Origin: Turritopsis dohrnii
Lineage: Eukaryota; Cnidaria; Hydrozoa; Anthoathecata; Oceaniidae
Reading direction: 5' to 3'
Assembly (NCBI GenBank): GCA_027922465.2
Contig: BQMF02000009.1
Span: 1 to 64,000, forward strand
Length of the DNA stretch: 64,000 nt
Position 1 is the stretch's first letter. Each line of letters starts with the position of its first letter. This document shows positions 1-11,736 of the stretch, one piece after another. The position numbers and the translations under genes are program-made. The notes beneath the pieces were generated by a model, which was given only the letters and a program-made list of their open reading frames with translations, searched no databases and was not told the DNA's origin.

Positions 1-3000
1 TGCTTATTTTCAGCCTATGCATTGACCCTAAATTTTGGACTTTCCCTGTGACTAGATGAAAATGGGTGTGGTGGGAATTCATCAGGGCATGTCAGTGGTC
101 AATAGTATGGGTGTGTACTTTGAAGTTCAGGGGGTTCGATTTTCCCCATATTTTGCACATGCAGGAATTGGCCTGAAAAATGCTTATTTTCAGCCTATGC
201 ATTGACCCTAAATTTTGGACTTTCCCTGTGACTAGATGAAAATGGGTGTGGTGGGAATTCATCAGGGCATGTCAGTGGTCAATAGTATGGGTGTGTACTT
301 TGAAGTTCAGGGGGTTCGATTTTCCCCATATTTTGCACATGCAGGAATTGGCCTGAAAAATGCTTATTTTCAGCCTATGCATTGACCCTAAATTTTGGAC
401 TTTCCCTGTGACTAGATGAAAATGGGTGTGGTGGGAATTCATCAGGGCATGTCAGTGGTCAATAGTATGGGTGTGTACTTTGAAGTTCAGGGGGTTCGAT
501 TTTCCCCATATTTTGCACATGCAGGAATTGGCCTGAAAAATGCTTATTTTCAGCCTATGCATTGACCCTAAATTTTGGACTTTCCCTGTGACTAGATGAA
601 AATGGGTGTGGTGGGAATTCATCAGGGCATGTCAGTGGTCAATAGTATGGGTGTGTACTTTGAAGTTCAGGGGGTTCGATTTTCCCCATATTTTGCACAT
701 GCAGGAATTGGCCTGAAAAATGCTTATTTTCAGCCTATGCATTGACCCTAAATTTTGGACTTTCCCTGTGACTAGATGAAAATGGGTGTGGTGGGAATTC
801 ATCAGGGCATGTCAGTGGTCAATAGTATGGGTGTGTACTTTGAAGTTCAGGGGGTTCGATTTTCCCCATATTTTGCACATGCAGGAATTGGCCTGAAAAA
901 TGCTTATTTTCAGCCTATGCATTGACCCTAAATTTTGGACTTTCCCTGTGACTAGATGAAAATGGGTGTGGTGGGAATTCATCAGGGCATGTCAGTGGTC
1001 AATAGTATGGGTGTGTACTTTGAAGTTCAGGGGGTTCGATTTTCCCCATATTTTGCACATGCAGGAATTGGCCTGAAAAATGCTTATTTTCAGCCTATGC
1101 ATTGACCCTAAATTTTGGACTTTCCCTGTGACTAGATGAAAATGGGTGTGGTGGGAATTCATCAGAGCATGTCAGTGGTCAATAGTATGGGTGTGTACTT
1201 TGAAGTTCAGGGGGTTCGATTTTCCCCATATTTTGCACATGCAGGAATTGGCCTGAAAAATGCTTATTTTCAGCCTATGCATTGACCCTAAATTTTGGAC
1301 TTTCCCTGTGACTAGATGAAAATGGGTGTGGTGGGAATTCATCAGGGCATGTCAGTGGTCAATAGTATGGGTGTGTACTTTGAAGTTCAGGGGGTTCGAT
1401 TTTCCCCATATTTTGCACATGCAGGAATTGGCCTGAAAAATGCTTATTTTCAGCCTATGCATTGACCCTAAATTTTGGACTTTCCCTGTGACTAGATGAA
1501 AATGGGTGTGGTGGGAATTCATCAGGGCATGTCAGTGGTCAATAGTATGGGTGTGTACTTTGAAGTTCAGGGGGTTCGATTTTCCCCATATTTTGCACAT
1601 GCAGGAATTGGCCTGAAAAATGCTTATTTTCAGCCTATGCATTGACCCTAAATTTTGGACTTTCCCTGTGACTAGATGAAAATGGGTGTGGTGGGAATTC
1701 ATCAGGGCATGTCAGTGGTCAATAGTATGGGTGTGTACTTTGAAGTTCAGGGGGTTCGATTTTCCCCATATTTTGCACATGCAGGAATTGGCCTGAAAAA
1801 TGCTTATTTTCAGCCTATGCATTGACCCTAAATTTTGGACTTTCCCTGTGACTAGATGAAAATGGGTGTGGTGGGAATTCATCAGGGCATGTCAGTGGTC
1901 AATAGTATGGGTGTGTACTTTGAAGTTCAGGGGGTTCGATTTTCCCCATATTTTGCACATGCAGGAATTGGCCTGAAAAATGCTTATTTTCAGCCTATGC
2001 ATTGACCCTAAATTTTGGACTTTCCCTGTGACTAGATGAAAATGGGTGTGGTGGGAATTAATTAGGGCATGTCAGTGGTCAATAGTATGGGTGTGTACTT
2101 TGAAGTTCAGGGGGTTCGATTTTCCCCATATTTTGCACATGCAGGAATTGGCCTGAAAAATGCTTATTTTCAGCCTATGCATTGACCCTAAATTTTGGAC
2201 TTTCCCTGTGACTAGATGAAAATGGGTGTGGTGGGAATTCATCAGGGCATGTCAGTGGTCAATAGTATGGGTGTGTACTTTGAAGTTCAGGGGGTTCGAT
2301 TTTCCCCATATTTTGCACATGCAGGAATTGGCCTGAAAAATGCTTATTTTCAGCCTATGCATTGACCCTAAATTTTGGACTTTCCCTGTGACTAGATGAA
2401 AATGGGTGTGGTGGGAATTCATCAGGGCATGTCAGTGGTCAATAGTATGGGTGTGTACTTTGAAGTTCAGGGGGTTCGATTTTCCCCATATTTTGCACAT
2501 GCAGGAATTGGCCTGAAAAATGCTTATTTTCAGCCTATGCATTGACCCTAAATTTTGGACTTTCCCTGTGACTAGATGAAAATGGGTGTGGTGGGAATTC
2601 ATCAGGGCATGTCAGTGGTCAATAGCATGGGTGTGTACTTTGAAGTTCAGGGGGTTCGATTTTCCCCATATTTTGCACGTGCAGGAATTGGCCTGAAAAA
2701 TGCTTATTTTCAGCCTATGCATTGACCCTAAATTTTGGATTTTCCCTGTGACTAGATGAAAATGGGTGTGGTGGGAATTCATCAGGGCATGTCAGTGGTC
2801 AATAGTATGGGTGTGTACTTTGAAGTTCAGGGGGTTCGATTTTCCCCATATTTTGCACATGCAGGAATTGGCCTGAAAAATGCTTATTTTCAGCCTATGC
2901 ATTGACCCTAAATTTTGGACTTTCCCTGTGACTAGATGAAAACGGGTGTGGTGGGAATTCATCAGGGCATGTCAGTGGTCAATAGTATGGGTGTGTACTT

Positions 3001-4860
3001 TGAAGTTCAGGGGGTTCGATTTTCCCCATATTTTGCACATGCAGGAATTGGCCTGAAAAATGCTTATTTTCAGCCTATGCATTGACCCTAAATTTTGGAC
3101 TTTCCCTGTGACTAGATGAAAACGGGTGTGGTGGGAATTCATCAGGGCATGTCAGTGGTCAATAGTATGGGTGTGTACTTTGAAGTTCAGGGGGTTCGAT
3201 TTTCCCCATATTTTGCACATGCAGGAATTGGCCTGAAAAATGCTTATTTTCAGCCTATGCATTGACCCTAAATTTTGGACTTTCCCTGTGACTAGATGAA
3301 AATGGGTGTGGTGGGAATTCATCAGGGCATGTCAGTGGTCAATAGTATGGGTGTGTACTTTGAAGTTCAGGGGGTTCGATTTTCCCCATATTTTGCACAT
3401 GCAGGAATTGGCCTGAAAAATGCTTATTTTCAGCCTATGCATTGACCCTAAATTTTGGACTTTCCCTGTGACTAGATGAAAATGGGTGTGGTGGGAATTC
3501 ATCAGGGCATGTCAGTGGTCAATAGTATGGGTGTGTACTTTGAAGTTCAGGGGGTTCGATTTTCCCCATATTTTGCACATGCAGGAATTGGCCTGAAAAA
3601 TGCTTATTTTCAGCCTATGCATTGACCCTAAATTTTGGACTTTCCCTGTGACTAGATGAAAATGGGTGTGGTGGGAATTCATCAGGGCATGTCAGTGGTC
3701 AATAGTATGGGTGTGTACTTTGAAGTTCAGGGGGTTCGATTTTCCCCATATTTTGCACATGCAGGAATTGGCCTGAAAAATGCTTATTTTCAGCCTATGC
3801 ATTGACCCTAAATTTTGGACTTTCCCTGTGACTAGATGAAAATGGGTGTGGTGGGAATTCATCAGGGCATGTCAGTGGTCAATAGTATGGGTGTGTACTT
3901 TGAAGTTCAGGGGGTTCGATTTTCCCCATATTTTGCACATGCAGGAATTGGCCTGAAAAATGCTTATTTTCAGCCTATGCATTGACCCTAAATTTTGGAC
4001 TTTCCCTGTGACTAGATGAAAATGGGTGTGGTGGGAATTCATCAGGGCATGTCAGTGGTCAATAGTATGGGTGTGTACTTTGAAGTTCAGGGGGTTCGAT
4101 TTTCCCCATATTTTGCACATGCAGGAATTGGCCTGAAAAATGCTTATTTTCAGCCTATGCATTGACCCTAAATTTTGGACTTTCCCTGTGACTAGATGAA
4201 AATGGGTGTGGTGGGAATTCATCAGGGCATGTCAGTGGTCAATAGTATGGGTGTGTACTTTGAAGTTCAGGGGGTTCGATTTTCCCCATATTTTGCACAT
4301 GCAGGAATTGGCCTGAAAAATGCTTATTTTCAGCCTATGCATTGACCCTAAATTTTGGACTTTCCCTGTGACTAGATGAAAATGGGTGTGGTGGGAATTC
4401 ATCAGGGCATGTCAGTGGTCAATAGTATGGGTGTGTACTTTGAAGTTCAGGGGGTTCGGTTTTCCCCATATTTTGCACATGCAGGAATTGGCCTGAAAAA
4501 TGCTTATTTTCAGCCTATGCATTGACCCTAAATTTTGGACTTTCCCTGTGACTAGATGAAAATGGGTGTGGTGGGAATTCATCAGGGCATGTCAGTGGTC
4601 AATAGTATGGGTGTGTACTTTGAAGTTCAGGGGGTTCGATTTTCCCCATATTTTGCACATGCAGGAATTGGCCTGAAAAATGCTTATTTTCAGCCTATGC
4701 ATTGACCCTAAATTTTGGACTTTCCCTGTGACTAGATGAAAATGGGTGTGGTGGGAATTCATCAGGGCATGTCAGTGGTCAATAGTATGGGTGTGTACTT
4801 TGAAGTTCAGGGGGTTCGATTTTCCCCATATTTTGCACATGCAGGAATTGGCCTGAAAAA
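1..4860. repeat. 180-bp satellite array, 27 units
   Basis: Twenty-seven complete head-to-tail units of exactly 180 bp, starting at the window edge, so the array continues to the left. Units are almost identical: I count about ten substitutions in 4.86 kb (for example at 1166, 2060, 2063, 2626, 2679, 2740, 2943, 3123 and 4459). Adjacent units 17 and 18 share the same T-to-C change (2943, 3123), a sign of recent local duplication. The unit length is a multiple of three, yet no frame stays open through it, so it is not coding. The array stops cleanly at a unit boundary. Centromeric or heterochromatic satellite is plausible from length and homogeneity but is not shown by the sequence. Confidence 0.98.
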
Positions 4861-5181
4861 TGAAATCAACAATTTGAGTTGATAAAAAGATGAAGGGCAA
4901 AGGGCTTACATGAACGCGCGCGATGAACGCGAATGAGTTGGTGTTTTTACTTATGTAAAGTTCTGAAGAACTTCTTGTGGTGTAGAGCGTGGACTGTTAT
5001 GTTTTAAGTTCCGTGGTAATGATTGGTGCTTATAATTCGTTGTATTAGGTTGGAAATGTTGCAGTGTTGCAGCGCTAATAAACTTCGTAAGTTTTCTCAA
5101 CTTTTTTTACGGGAACGTGAGAGGAAATGTCATCCCCCCGAAATGAAATCATGTTAATTTCTTCCCTGTATGAGTAGTTTC

Positions 5182-5241
5182 ATTACAAAAGTGGGGCAGC
5201 TAGACATTACAAAGTGGGGCAAGATAATTACAAAGTGGGAC
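5182..5241. repeat. Three imperfect copies of a 20-bp word
   Basis: Three consecutive imperfect copies of a word reading ATTACAAAGTGGGGCA, separated by a few bases. A small degenerate minisatellite with no coding meaning apparent. Confidence 0.75.
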
Positions 5242-5371
5242 ATAACAGTCCTGTTTATGTAGAAGAAAAGAAGCATTATAATAATCGATAGAATAAGAAA
5301 TAAAAAATATTTTATATATTCCTTGATTTCGATTTAACGATAAAGTTTTGCACATACGTCCAGCACTAAAC

Positions 5372-5417
5372 AAGTAAGTGAGTAAGTAAGTAAGTGAGTA
5401 AGTAAGTAAGTAAGTAA
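5372..5417. repeat. (GTAA)n microsatellite with GTGA interruptions
   Basis: Tetranucleotide run of GTAA in which two units read GTGA, giving an ordered higher-level pattern. Simple repeat. Confidence 0.9.
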
Positions 5418-6019
5418 CAAAATTGAAGTGAAAGGAAATTTGTTAACAACTTGAATTCATAAATTTTGTGTTTGTGCCAATCTGATTTCTCTAACGATAT
5501 TTTTAATATTTGTTATACCCAATACCTTAAATCAACGATTTCCTTTCAAAGTACCGAAGGAATAGTACGAAGAAAATTCTGAAGCCAATTTTGAAAAATT
5601 TCGTGGAACACAGATAGTTTAAGGATTTTATTCCACTCACGTGTATTATGTCGTAGAATTATGGCTGTTGTCTAAAAGATGGGAAAACTTATTAATAAAA
5701 TATACACATAGAACGGTTTTCATTTGTATCAGAGACAAAGATAAACCTATCGAATTGACTCCCAAGAATATGATTGAAGAGCTTTTTGCAGACTTCTTGT
5801 ATTTCCAGCCAGGTGACCTATTTAGTAAAAACTCTATCATTTTTATTTTACCTACATTTTGACGTTGGTTTTGTGATCAACAAAATTTGCATATGCCCAA
5901 TTTGTAAGGGACACGTTTTTTAACAATGCAACTCCATGATATTGCCATTCCTGAGTACACCACACCAGAAATGCAGAAATGTTTCTACTATAAACTCTGA
6001 TTTTTTGATTCCCTAAGAA

Positions 6020-6915
6020 TGTCTAGCTAGTGATTCTGTTTTTGACTCACCCTCTGGTATTGATATTTCCCAATTGAAATCAGTTTTTTCTCATTTAAAC
6101 AAAATTTGTGATAATAATTATATTCCTTTTGATGATCTTGGCATCAACAATATTAATTGCAAGTATATTGATGTGGGTGCATTCAAATTCATAAAATCCA
6201 AATCCAAATCACTCTCAGTTTTCTATATGAATATTGCTTTACTCAGTTCCCAATTTGACGAACTTTCTGCACTGTTAGCTCAACTGCAGCATACCGCAAC
6301 CTAACCCTACCAATTGCTCTTTTCAAGGTTATTCGTAAAACACATCCTCAGCTGGGGGTGCTCTCTTAAATATTTCCCATAAACTGTCTTATAAGCAATG
6401 CCCTGATCTTTCTAGAGTACTTTATAAATCCGAACCCTTGAATCAATTTTCATTGTAATTGTCTCACCTAAAAGGGGGATATCATTGTTGGATCTATCTT
6501 CCATCCATCATCCTTTGATGCTTGTGGTATAATACTTCATCTCAATTAGGAAATGTAGTATTGAAAATAAAACCCTCCTCTTGCTGGGTGATTTCAATTT
6601 AGATATGCTCAAATCTATATCCAATACTCATATCTCAATTTTTCTAGACATCAGGGTTCCATTATTAGAATAACAGTGAGCTAAACTATAACATCCTTTC
6701 AGGCAAACTTGTGTACATCTCATTCTATTTAAATACCTAACAAAACCTCTCAACTACGACCTGAAGATAAAAAATTGGTGTTAGGAACTGTAATATCCTC
6801 GTGTTATCCTTGATGAAAATCTCAAGTGTCTTCAACATGTCAGGAAGCTTGCTATTTGGCTGACCAGAGCTAATGGTGCACTTTGTAAATTAAGACATCG
6901 TGTATATACCTAAAC
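6020..6915 (+). pseudogene. Decayed APE-type LINE fragment (endonuclease plus RT tail)
   Basis: Pieces of a non-LTR retrotransposon polyprotein are readable in shifting frames. Around 6190-6300 is the endonuclease start block, with a run like VFYMNIALLSSQFDELSALL. Near 6470-6510 is DIIVGSIFHP. Near 6575-6640 is LLLLGDFNLDML, the APE-type motif carrying the catalytic Asp-Phe-Asn. At 6795-6910 the frame reads VILDENLKCLQHV followed by ANGALCKLRHRV, which matches the region behind the RT palm in such elements. Most of the RT is missing and stops are frequent, so the copy is internally deleted and dead. It ends where the GTGAC-type element at 6933 begins. The clade cannot be fixed from these pieces. 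Confidence 0.7.
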
Positions 6916-6932
6916 ATATCATGTATATATAT

Positions 6933-7030
6933 GTGACGTTCCAGGGGATTTTGATATGATAAAACGTTTTATAAGGTTTAAACGTTTTACACTTTGTTGA
7001 AAAACGTTTTTCAGTAACGAAAAAGAAAGG
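6933..7030. mobile_element. Left end of GTGAC-type DNA element (AAACGTTTT word subfamily)
   Basis: The terminal repeat starts GTGACGTTCCAGGGG and is followed by copies of the palindromic word AAACGTTTT. It closely matches the inverted end at 24140-24248 and the left end at 10635. The flank reads ATAT. Possible right partners with flank ATAT are 10368, 8977 and 24248; I cannot choose between them. If 10368 is the partner, the tail piece of the tyrosine-recombinase element at 8290-9832 lies inside it. Confidence 0.75.
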
Positions 7031-7620
7031 CTTAATTCCTCATCGAAGAGACGATGAAGAAATTGGAGCAGAAGTTCCTTCAGACATGATTAGCACGTTG
7101 ATTTTCAGATTTCCCGCGCGAAAAAAAAAGCGTGCTCTTAAAAATGTAAACAAAAGAAATAAAACGGGGGCTGCAAAGCAAAGTTTATTGTTTGGAATAT
7201 CAATAAATAAAATATTTATTAAAATGCTATTTAAAACTAATACAATAACAAAATTTAAAAAATACAATAACAAAATTTATAATAAATACAATTATCAATA
7301 ATTTGTATTGACTAAACTTTTCTTTTATTATCTAATTTTGACCCCCGTCTTATTTTCTACAAATTCAAGCTAGTTCGAACGCGTTTGATAAAAATGTCGT
7401 CAGCTACCTGACTATATATCATATTTATTCAATATAAGTGACTTTTATTTATCAAACGGAAATATTTTTCTAGAAATAAAAAGTTTCCCATTTATTTCAT
7501 TGATAATTATCGTCTACGTCTACACTTTCATTGCTGCTCTTGAAGAGGCGGTTGTTGTTGTACCTCCACCAAATCTGAAAAGTGACAAGTTTAAAAAGAC
7601 CATGTTATTCGACTTTTTGA

Positions 7621-7811
7621 AATGTACATGTACAGGCAGCACCCGTTCGTGTATTGAATTGCACTTGATGAGCTTGTTCGCATATTCAGTTGGAGATTAA
7701 AGATACAGCAGTTCGTTTGAAAGCAACCACAAGTAGAAACCGTCTGCTATAATTCTTTTTTTTAAGTTGTTCGACAGGATTGCTATTCTTTGAATCTCTT
7801 GGGGGAAAATG
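7621..7811 (+). repeat. Shared core module, copy 1
   Basis: About 190 bp that also occurs at 11160-11350, 12671-12855 (inverted), 16611-16800 and 49063-49252 (inverted). The best conserved part reads GTAGAAACCGTCTGCTATAA, followed by a run of T and then GTTCGACxGG. It lies inside GTGAC-type elements with different subterminal words. No open frame is conserved. Confidence 0.8.
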
Positions 7812-8794
7812 TTTATAATAGACAAAAGACTTTTTGAAATTGATCACATCGTCATGATTTTAGTGTCTGTTCAGTCATAATTGAGTGAATCAGAGTTGAT
7901 CATGTCATGAACAAATGGGTTTGTTTTGAATTCATTGCTATTTGGCGAAATAATAATCAAATTAGCAGATGTGTGGTCATCGCACACCTTAATTGATGAT
8001 ATCAGTTATGACATGCGCTCGTGTAAATTTTTGACAGATGTGTGATCAATTTTTTCCAGCTCAGATCAATGTTTGCGAAGATTCGGAACATAAAATTTTA
8101 GCTATAAAGATAACTTTGACGGTAAATAAAATTTATTCAAAAATTAATAAAGAGGAAAAATAAAACCTGAAAATAAAAAAATGAAAATTGAATGAAGTTC
8201 AAATGGTTTTTGAATTAAATTAAAGACGTTTCCGTTCCATTAACTCGTCACCACCTGGCTGGCTATTTTTTTTAAATAAAAGAATTATTTTTCGAAACCG
8301 CAACCTTGCGCATACTTTTGTGTGGGTTTCCCGGGTTCTTAGCTTCTTTTCTGTGCTCTCTGTTTTTGTCTTTAGTTTGTTGTTATTGTACTTTAGGATT
8401 TTCTTATTGCGTTTTTATCTTGCATGTATTTGTTAATAGGTCTATTTTTATGATGGTATATCTTGGTTGTATTTATATTTTGAGCATCTAGTGTTTATTA
8501 TGTTGATATAGTTGTGTTTATGCCCTGAGACACTTGTATATTATATTTTGTTTCTAGAAGAGAAAGGATGTCTGGGGGTGCATTTGCTAAGCCTTAAGTA
8601 GTTGTGTTAGGGCATCTGTTCTTGTTGACAATACTCGGTCGTCCTGATTGACGATTGTAGGATATATATTTGTGTGTTATAGTCTGTCCTTGTTGGCAGC
8701 AACCAGTTCGTGTGAGTGATATACTGTCCTTGATGACAGCTATAGTTGTAAGCTTGTCTGTCCTTGTTGACAGCAATTATAATATATATAACGA

Positions 8795-8977
8795 TAATAG
8801 CGATAATGAAAAGATATTAACGATAATAACGATATTAACGATGATAGCGCTATTAACTATAATAACGCAACAATAATTATTAGCGATAATATCGCTAATT
8901 CTATTGTTTTATTAACGATATTATCGTTAATAATTATCGTTAATATCGTTTGTTATCAAAATCCCCTGGAACGTCAC
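8795..8977. mobile_element. Truncated GTGAC-type element, right end (ATTAACG word)
   Basis: Ends in CCCCTGGAACGTCAC and carries an array of ATATTAACG/CGTTAAT words. It is nearly identical to the right end of the element at 15412-20056. The left terminal repeat is missing. The same site in the related copy at about 40960-40975 is uninterrupted, so this is an insertion. Its left boundary is blurred by AT-rich flank. Confidence 0.7.
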
Positions 8978-9105
8978 ATATTTAGGTCTAAGTTTGTCTG
9001 TCCTTGTTGACAGCTATATCATTTAAGTCACGAGTTTGCCTGTCCTTGTTGACAGCATTATATTAACTCATTAGTTATCTGTCCTTGTTGACGGCAGTAC
9101 AATTA

Positions 9106-9671
9106 GGCCATAGTTATTTAATACTTCTTTCAGCGTAACAGACTTAAGAAAAATAGCGATGCGGAATGCGGGCATTATTCATTATTTTGCAAACGAAATA
9201 ATGACATACAATGCGAATGATAATGTACTGTAAGGCGGATTTTAGAACAGCCCTTTTCATAAATGTTATGAAGTATTACACAATATTAACGAGCCATTCT
9301 CTATTTATTTTTGTTAAATACATCAGGGGTGTTTCACGATATACTAACATTTGTCTAGACAGTCAAGTAAAAGAAAGTCACGTCATGACATGTAACTTAG
9401 CAACGTTTATGTTCAAAATGATTATATTATTCTAAAATTTCAGTCGCCACTTATGTTGATGACGTCGTTTTATTCTTCTTTTTCATAAAAGAAATAGTAT
9501 TTCTTCTTTATAATAAATTGTTGTGCCGATTTCGATTTCTTTATACGTCTCTAACATGTAAAAAAAAGATGCTTTAAGTTGTAAAAATAATGTATTTTAA
9601 TGCGCATTATTTGTCCGAAAAATCATAATGCGGGCGGGTTACGCTGAACGAAGTATTAAATAACTATGGCC
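9106..9671. mobile_element. PIF/Harbinger-like MITE, 566 bp, TTA duplication
   Basis: Inverted ends begin GGCCATAGTTATTTAATACT on both sides (one mismatch within about 34 bp). The flanks are TTA on both sides (9103-9105, 9672-9674). The uninterrupted homologous site on the complementary strand near 40840-40855 has a single TTA, so the three bases are a true target duplication. A TTA/TAA duplication with such ends is the PIF/Harbinger pattern. A 74-codon open frame inside matches nothing known to me, so I treat the element as non-autonomous. Confidence 0.85.
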
Positions 9672-9747
9672 TTACATATCCTGTCCTAGTTGACAGTTCC
9701 TTGGTGTGATAGTCCTTGCTGACTTATTGTATACGTCCTGGTTGACG

Positions 9748-10167
9748 TCAGTCCTTGTTGACTTTTAAAAATTTGTTTTCCAAATGCACCACCTGGATAT
9801 TCCCCAGTTCGGCCAAATACTTGTTCTTATTGAAAGAAAATTTGTGAGCACTGATATTTAATTCAAAACCACTACTGTATTCCAAAGGGATCGGAGACCT
9901 CACTACTGAAATGGTAGCAAAGTTTCGTTCCACTATTGTAAAATGTAATTGTAGCACACGAACAAGTTCCGAAGCAAAACTTTCAACAGATTTTTGTTGA
10001 CTTTTAAATAAACATTTGTTATTCCGCTTGTCATTACAAGGGAGGTGTGTGATTGCTGCATGCATAAATAAATTTTTTCGTGTGTAGAGGCACGCACGTG
10101 CGATCGCACGCCTCTTACGACCAGGCTTGAAATTACAGTTATTTGAGAACTTCACAAAACGACACAT
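9748..10167 (-). CDS. Hypothetical ORF, 139 codons, probably composite
   Basis: An open frame with no family I recognise. Its C-terminal stretch (NKYLAELGNI...VVH) is shared with DNA at about 40675-40720, just upstream of the hairpin array of a tyrosine-recombinase element derivative. Its N-terminal part crosses the inverted-repeat end of a CAGG-type element (to 10129), which supplies the residues around RKRRAIARA. The middle, with a run near SFASELVRVLQLHFTIVERN, is found nowhere else in the window. The frame therefore looks like a chance reading through two mobile pieces plus possibly a fragment of a real protein. Confidence 0.25.
   Translation of the reverse strand: MCRFVKFSNNCNFKPGRKRRAIARACLYTRKNLFMHAAITHLPCNDKRNNKCLFKSQQKSVESFASELVRVLQLHFTIVERNFATISVVRSPIPLEYSSGFELNISAHKFSFNKNKYLAELGNIQVVHLENKFLKVNKD
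10086..10129. mobile_element. Solo right end of a CAGG-type element
   Basis: Contains the palindrome GTGCGATCGCAC and ends CTCTTACGACCAGGCTTG, matching the right ends of the elements at 27065, 28877 and 33256. No convincing left partner was found upstream, so it is a truncated or solo end. Confidence 0.6.
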
Positions 10168-10179
10168 AGGTATGTGAAA

Positions 10180-10368
10180 TGTATGAACAAACGGCTTGAA
10201 CGAAACTTTTTAACGATAATAACAGTAGTCTGTGCTCTTGGGATATTAACGATATTTGTAAAAAATTGGGGATAATTACATCAATCTATAATTCCAACAA
10301 CTATATTAACATAAAATAATGATATTAACGTTACTGTCGTTTGTTATGAAAATCCCCTGAAACGTCAC
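10180..10368. mobile_element. Right end of a GTGAC-type element (ATTAACG word)
   Basis: Ends ATCCCCTGAAACGTCAC, preceded by scattered ATTAACG words. Flank ATAT. It may pair with the left end at 6933 (flank ATAT), although the two inner word arrays differ. The pairing is uncertain. Confidence 0.55.
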
Positions 10369-11159
10369 ATATATGAAAGCAGAGGTTTTTAAGACTAATC
10401 TGTTTTAATCAGCATTAGATTTTAAAGGACTGGCCCAGTGAAAATTTCGTTTTTTCAAAAATACCATAAACCATTTATAAATTGGCAAGAAAAAAATGAT
10501 TTTATCGATTTCGTACCCTTATTTCCTTCATAATCTTCCATCAAAGTTCTTATTAATTGCGAACCTTATGGACATCTGTAATTTGTGGTGTCATTGGCAA
10601 CATTAGCATTTACACTGTAAACATGATGATATTTGTGACGTTCCAGGGGATTTTGATAACAAATGATAAAACGTTTTATAACGCTTAAACGTTTTACACT
10701 TTGTCTTGTCATGTGCACAACGTTGTAAACTTTTCTTGATCGTTTTTTCGTTTTCGTAAGAAACGTTTTTTTTTGTTTTCGAAAAAACGTTTAAACATTT
10801 TTACATAAAAAAAGATGAAAATGATTTTTAAGTTTTGTGTACAAAAAGCATTCTCAAACACTTTAGCCTTCTGCTGTCCAAGAAGAGTTCCTAGTTGGTC
10901 TGGAATCAATGGAAAATAGTCGTCCAAGGACCACGTCATAAATAATTACGCTATAAATTTTACTGAATAAGTGTATAGTTTTACTAGAATTTAAATCCTG
11001 GAATAGGGTTTAATCCATAATACATAATGTCAGTAATAACTGGTGGCTGTAATTCGTTATTAAAACCAGTTATAATACATTTTGTATAACCATTCACTTG
11101 AGAGAAAAACATTGACGTCATTAAACTCAATCAAAACAAAAGAACGCACCTTGTTCATA

Positions 11160-11350
11160 AATACATTTGCAGGTAACACATGTAAGTATATTAATGCACT
11201 GATTATCATTCAGTTAAAGATAAAGATAAAAGAAACAACAGCTGTTTCAAAAGTTACTACAAATAGAAACCGTCCACTATAGTTCTATTAATTCTATAAT
11301 AGAACAAAGTTTATAGAATTGCTATCTTGTAAATCCTCGGGGAAAAGTTT
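11160..11350 (+). repeat. Shared core module, copy 2
   Basis: Diverged copy of the module described at 7621, recognised by TTTGCAGGTAACAC, ATAGAAACCGTCCACTATAG and CTCGGGGAAAAGTTT in the same order. It lies between the left end at 10635 and the nested element at 11737. Confidence 0.65.
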
Positions 11351-11736
11351 CATGTTTATTTTCGTAAAGATGTATTTTCACTCGGCGAAAGTCGTTGAAA
11401 ATGGATCATTTTTATAGAAAATGTCAGATCTGGGAAAACCTTAATTATTCTTTATTAGCAAAAACCAAAAGGCAAAAAAAATCTTTGTTTACACAAGTAA
11501 TTAACTTTGATTTTTCTCTCATACATACTTTTTCGGCTTTATTTACTTTTCATATTCAATATTTTGCTTTATTATCCTTAAAAATAAAACCAGGTGGTTT
11601 TCTTTATAATCATACACACTATCATTATTCAATGAGACCTTTTTAACTTTTCATACATTCCAACATCTCATATTCACAATAGAATTCTATTCAATTTTGT
11701 TTACACAAGCGATGGAAGAAGAAAAAATCTTTAAAT

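Larger units (their letters stand above)
4861..6019. other. Unassigned DNA flanking the satellite
   Basis: No gene recognised. It opens with an alternating GC patch (4913-4937) in otherwise AT-rich sequence, then two short tandem repeats listed separately. Open frames of 60-75 codons on both strands at 5641-5862 overlap each other and match no family I know, so I treat them as chance. Confidence 0.6.
8290..9832 (+). mobile_element. Inverted deletion derivative of the tyrosine-recombinase retrotransposon
   Basis: Reverse complement of 40680-41340, recognised by long matching stretches and by the hairpin word CTGTCCTTGTTGACAG repeated through 8615-9095 and 9680-9770. The piece is interrupted twice: by a GTGAC-type end (about 8795-8977) and by a PIF/Harbinger-like MITE (9106-9671). 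The element copy at 40.8-41.1 kb lacks both and serves as the empty site. The piece carries no coding domain; it keeps only terminal and untranslated parts. Confidence 0.75.

Noticed and set aside
1..4860. Satellite as a repetitive protein gene (unit length divisible by three)
   Set aside because: No reading frame on either strand is open through the unit.
7040..7301. Overlapping open frames of 71-77 codons on both strands
   Set aside because: Low-complexity AT-rich frames (Lys/Asn on one strand, Leu/Phe on the other) inside an element end; no protein signal.
7363..10129. Pairing of AAATT-CAAGCTAGTTCGAACGCG at 7363 with the CAGG-type right end at 10129 (flank AAATT)
   Set aside because: The left sequence resembles the family end only loosely, so the pairing is not supported.
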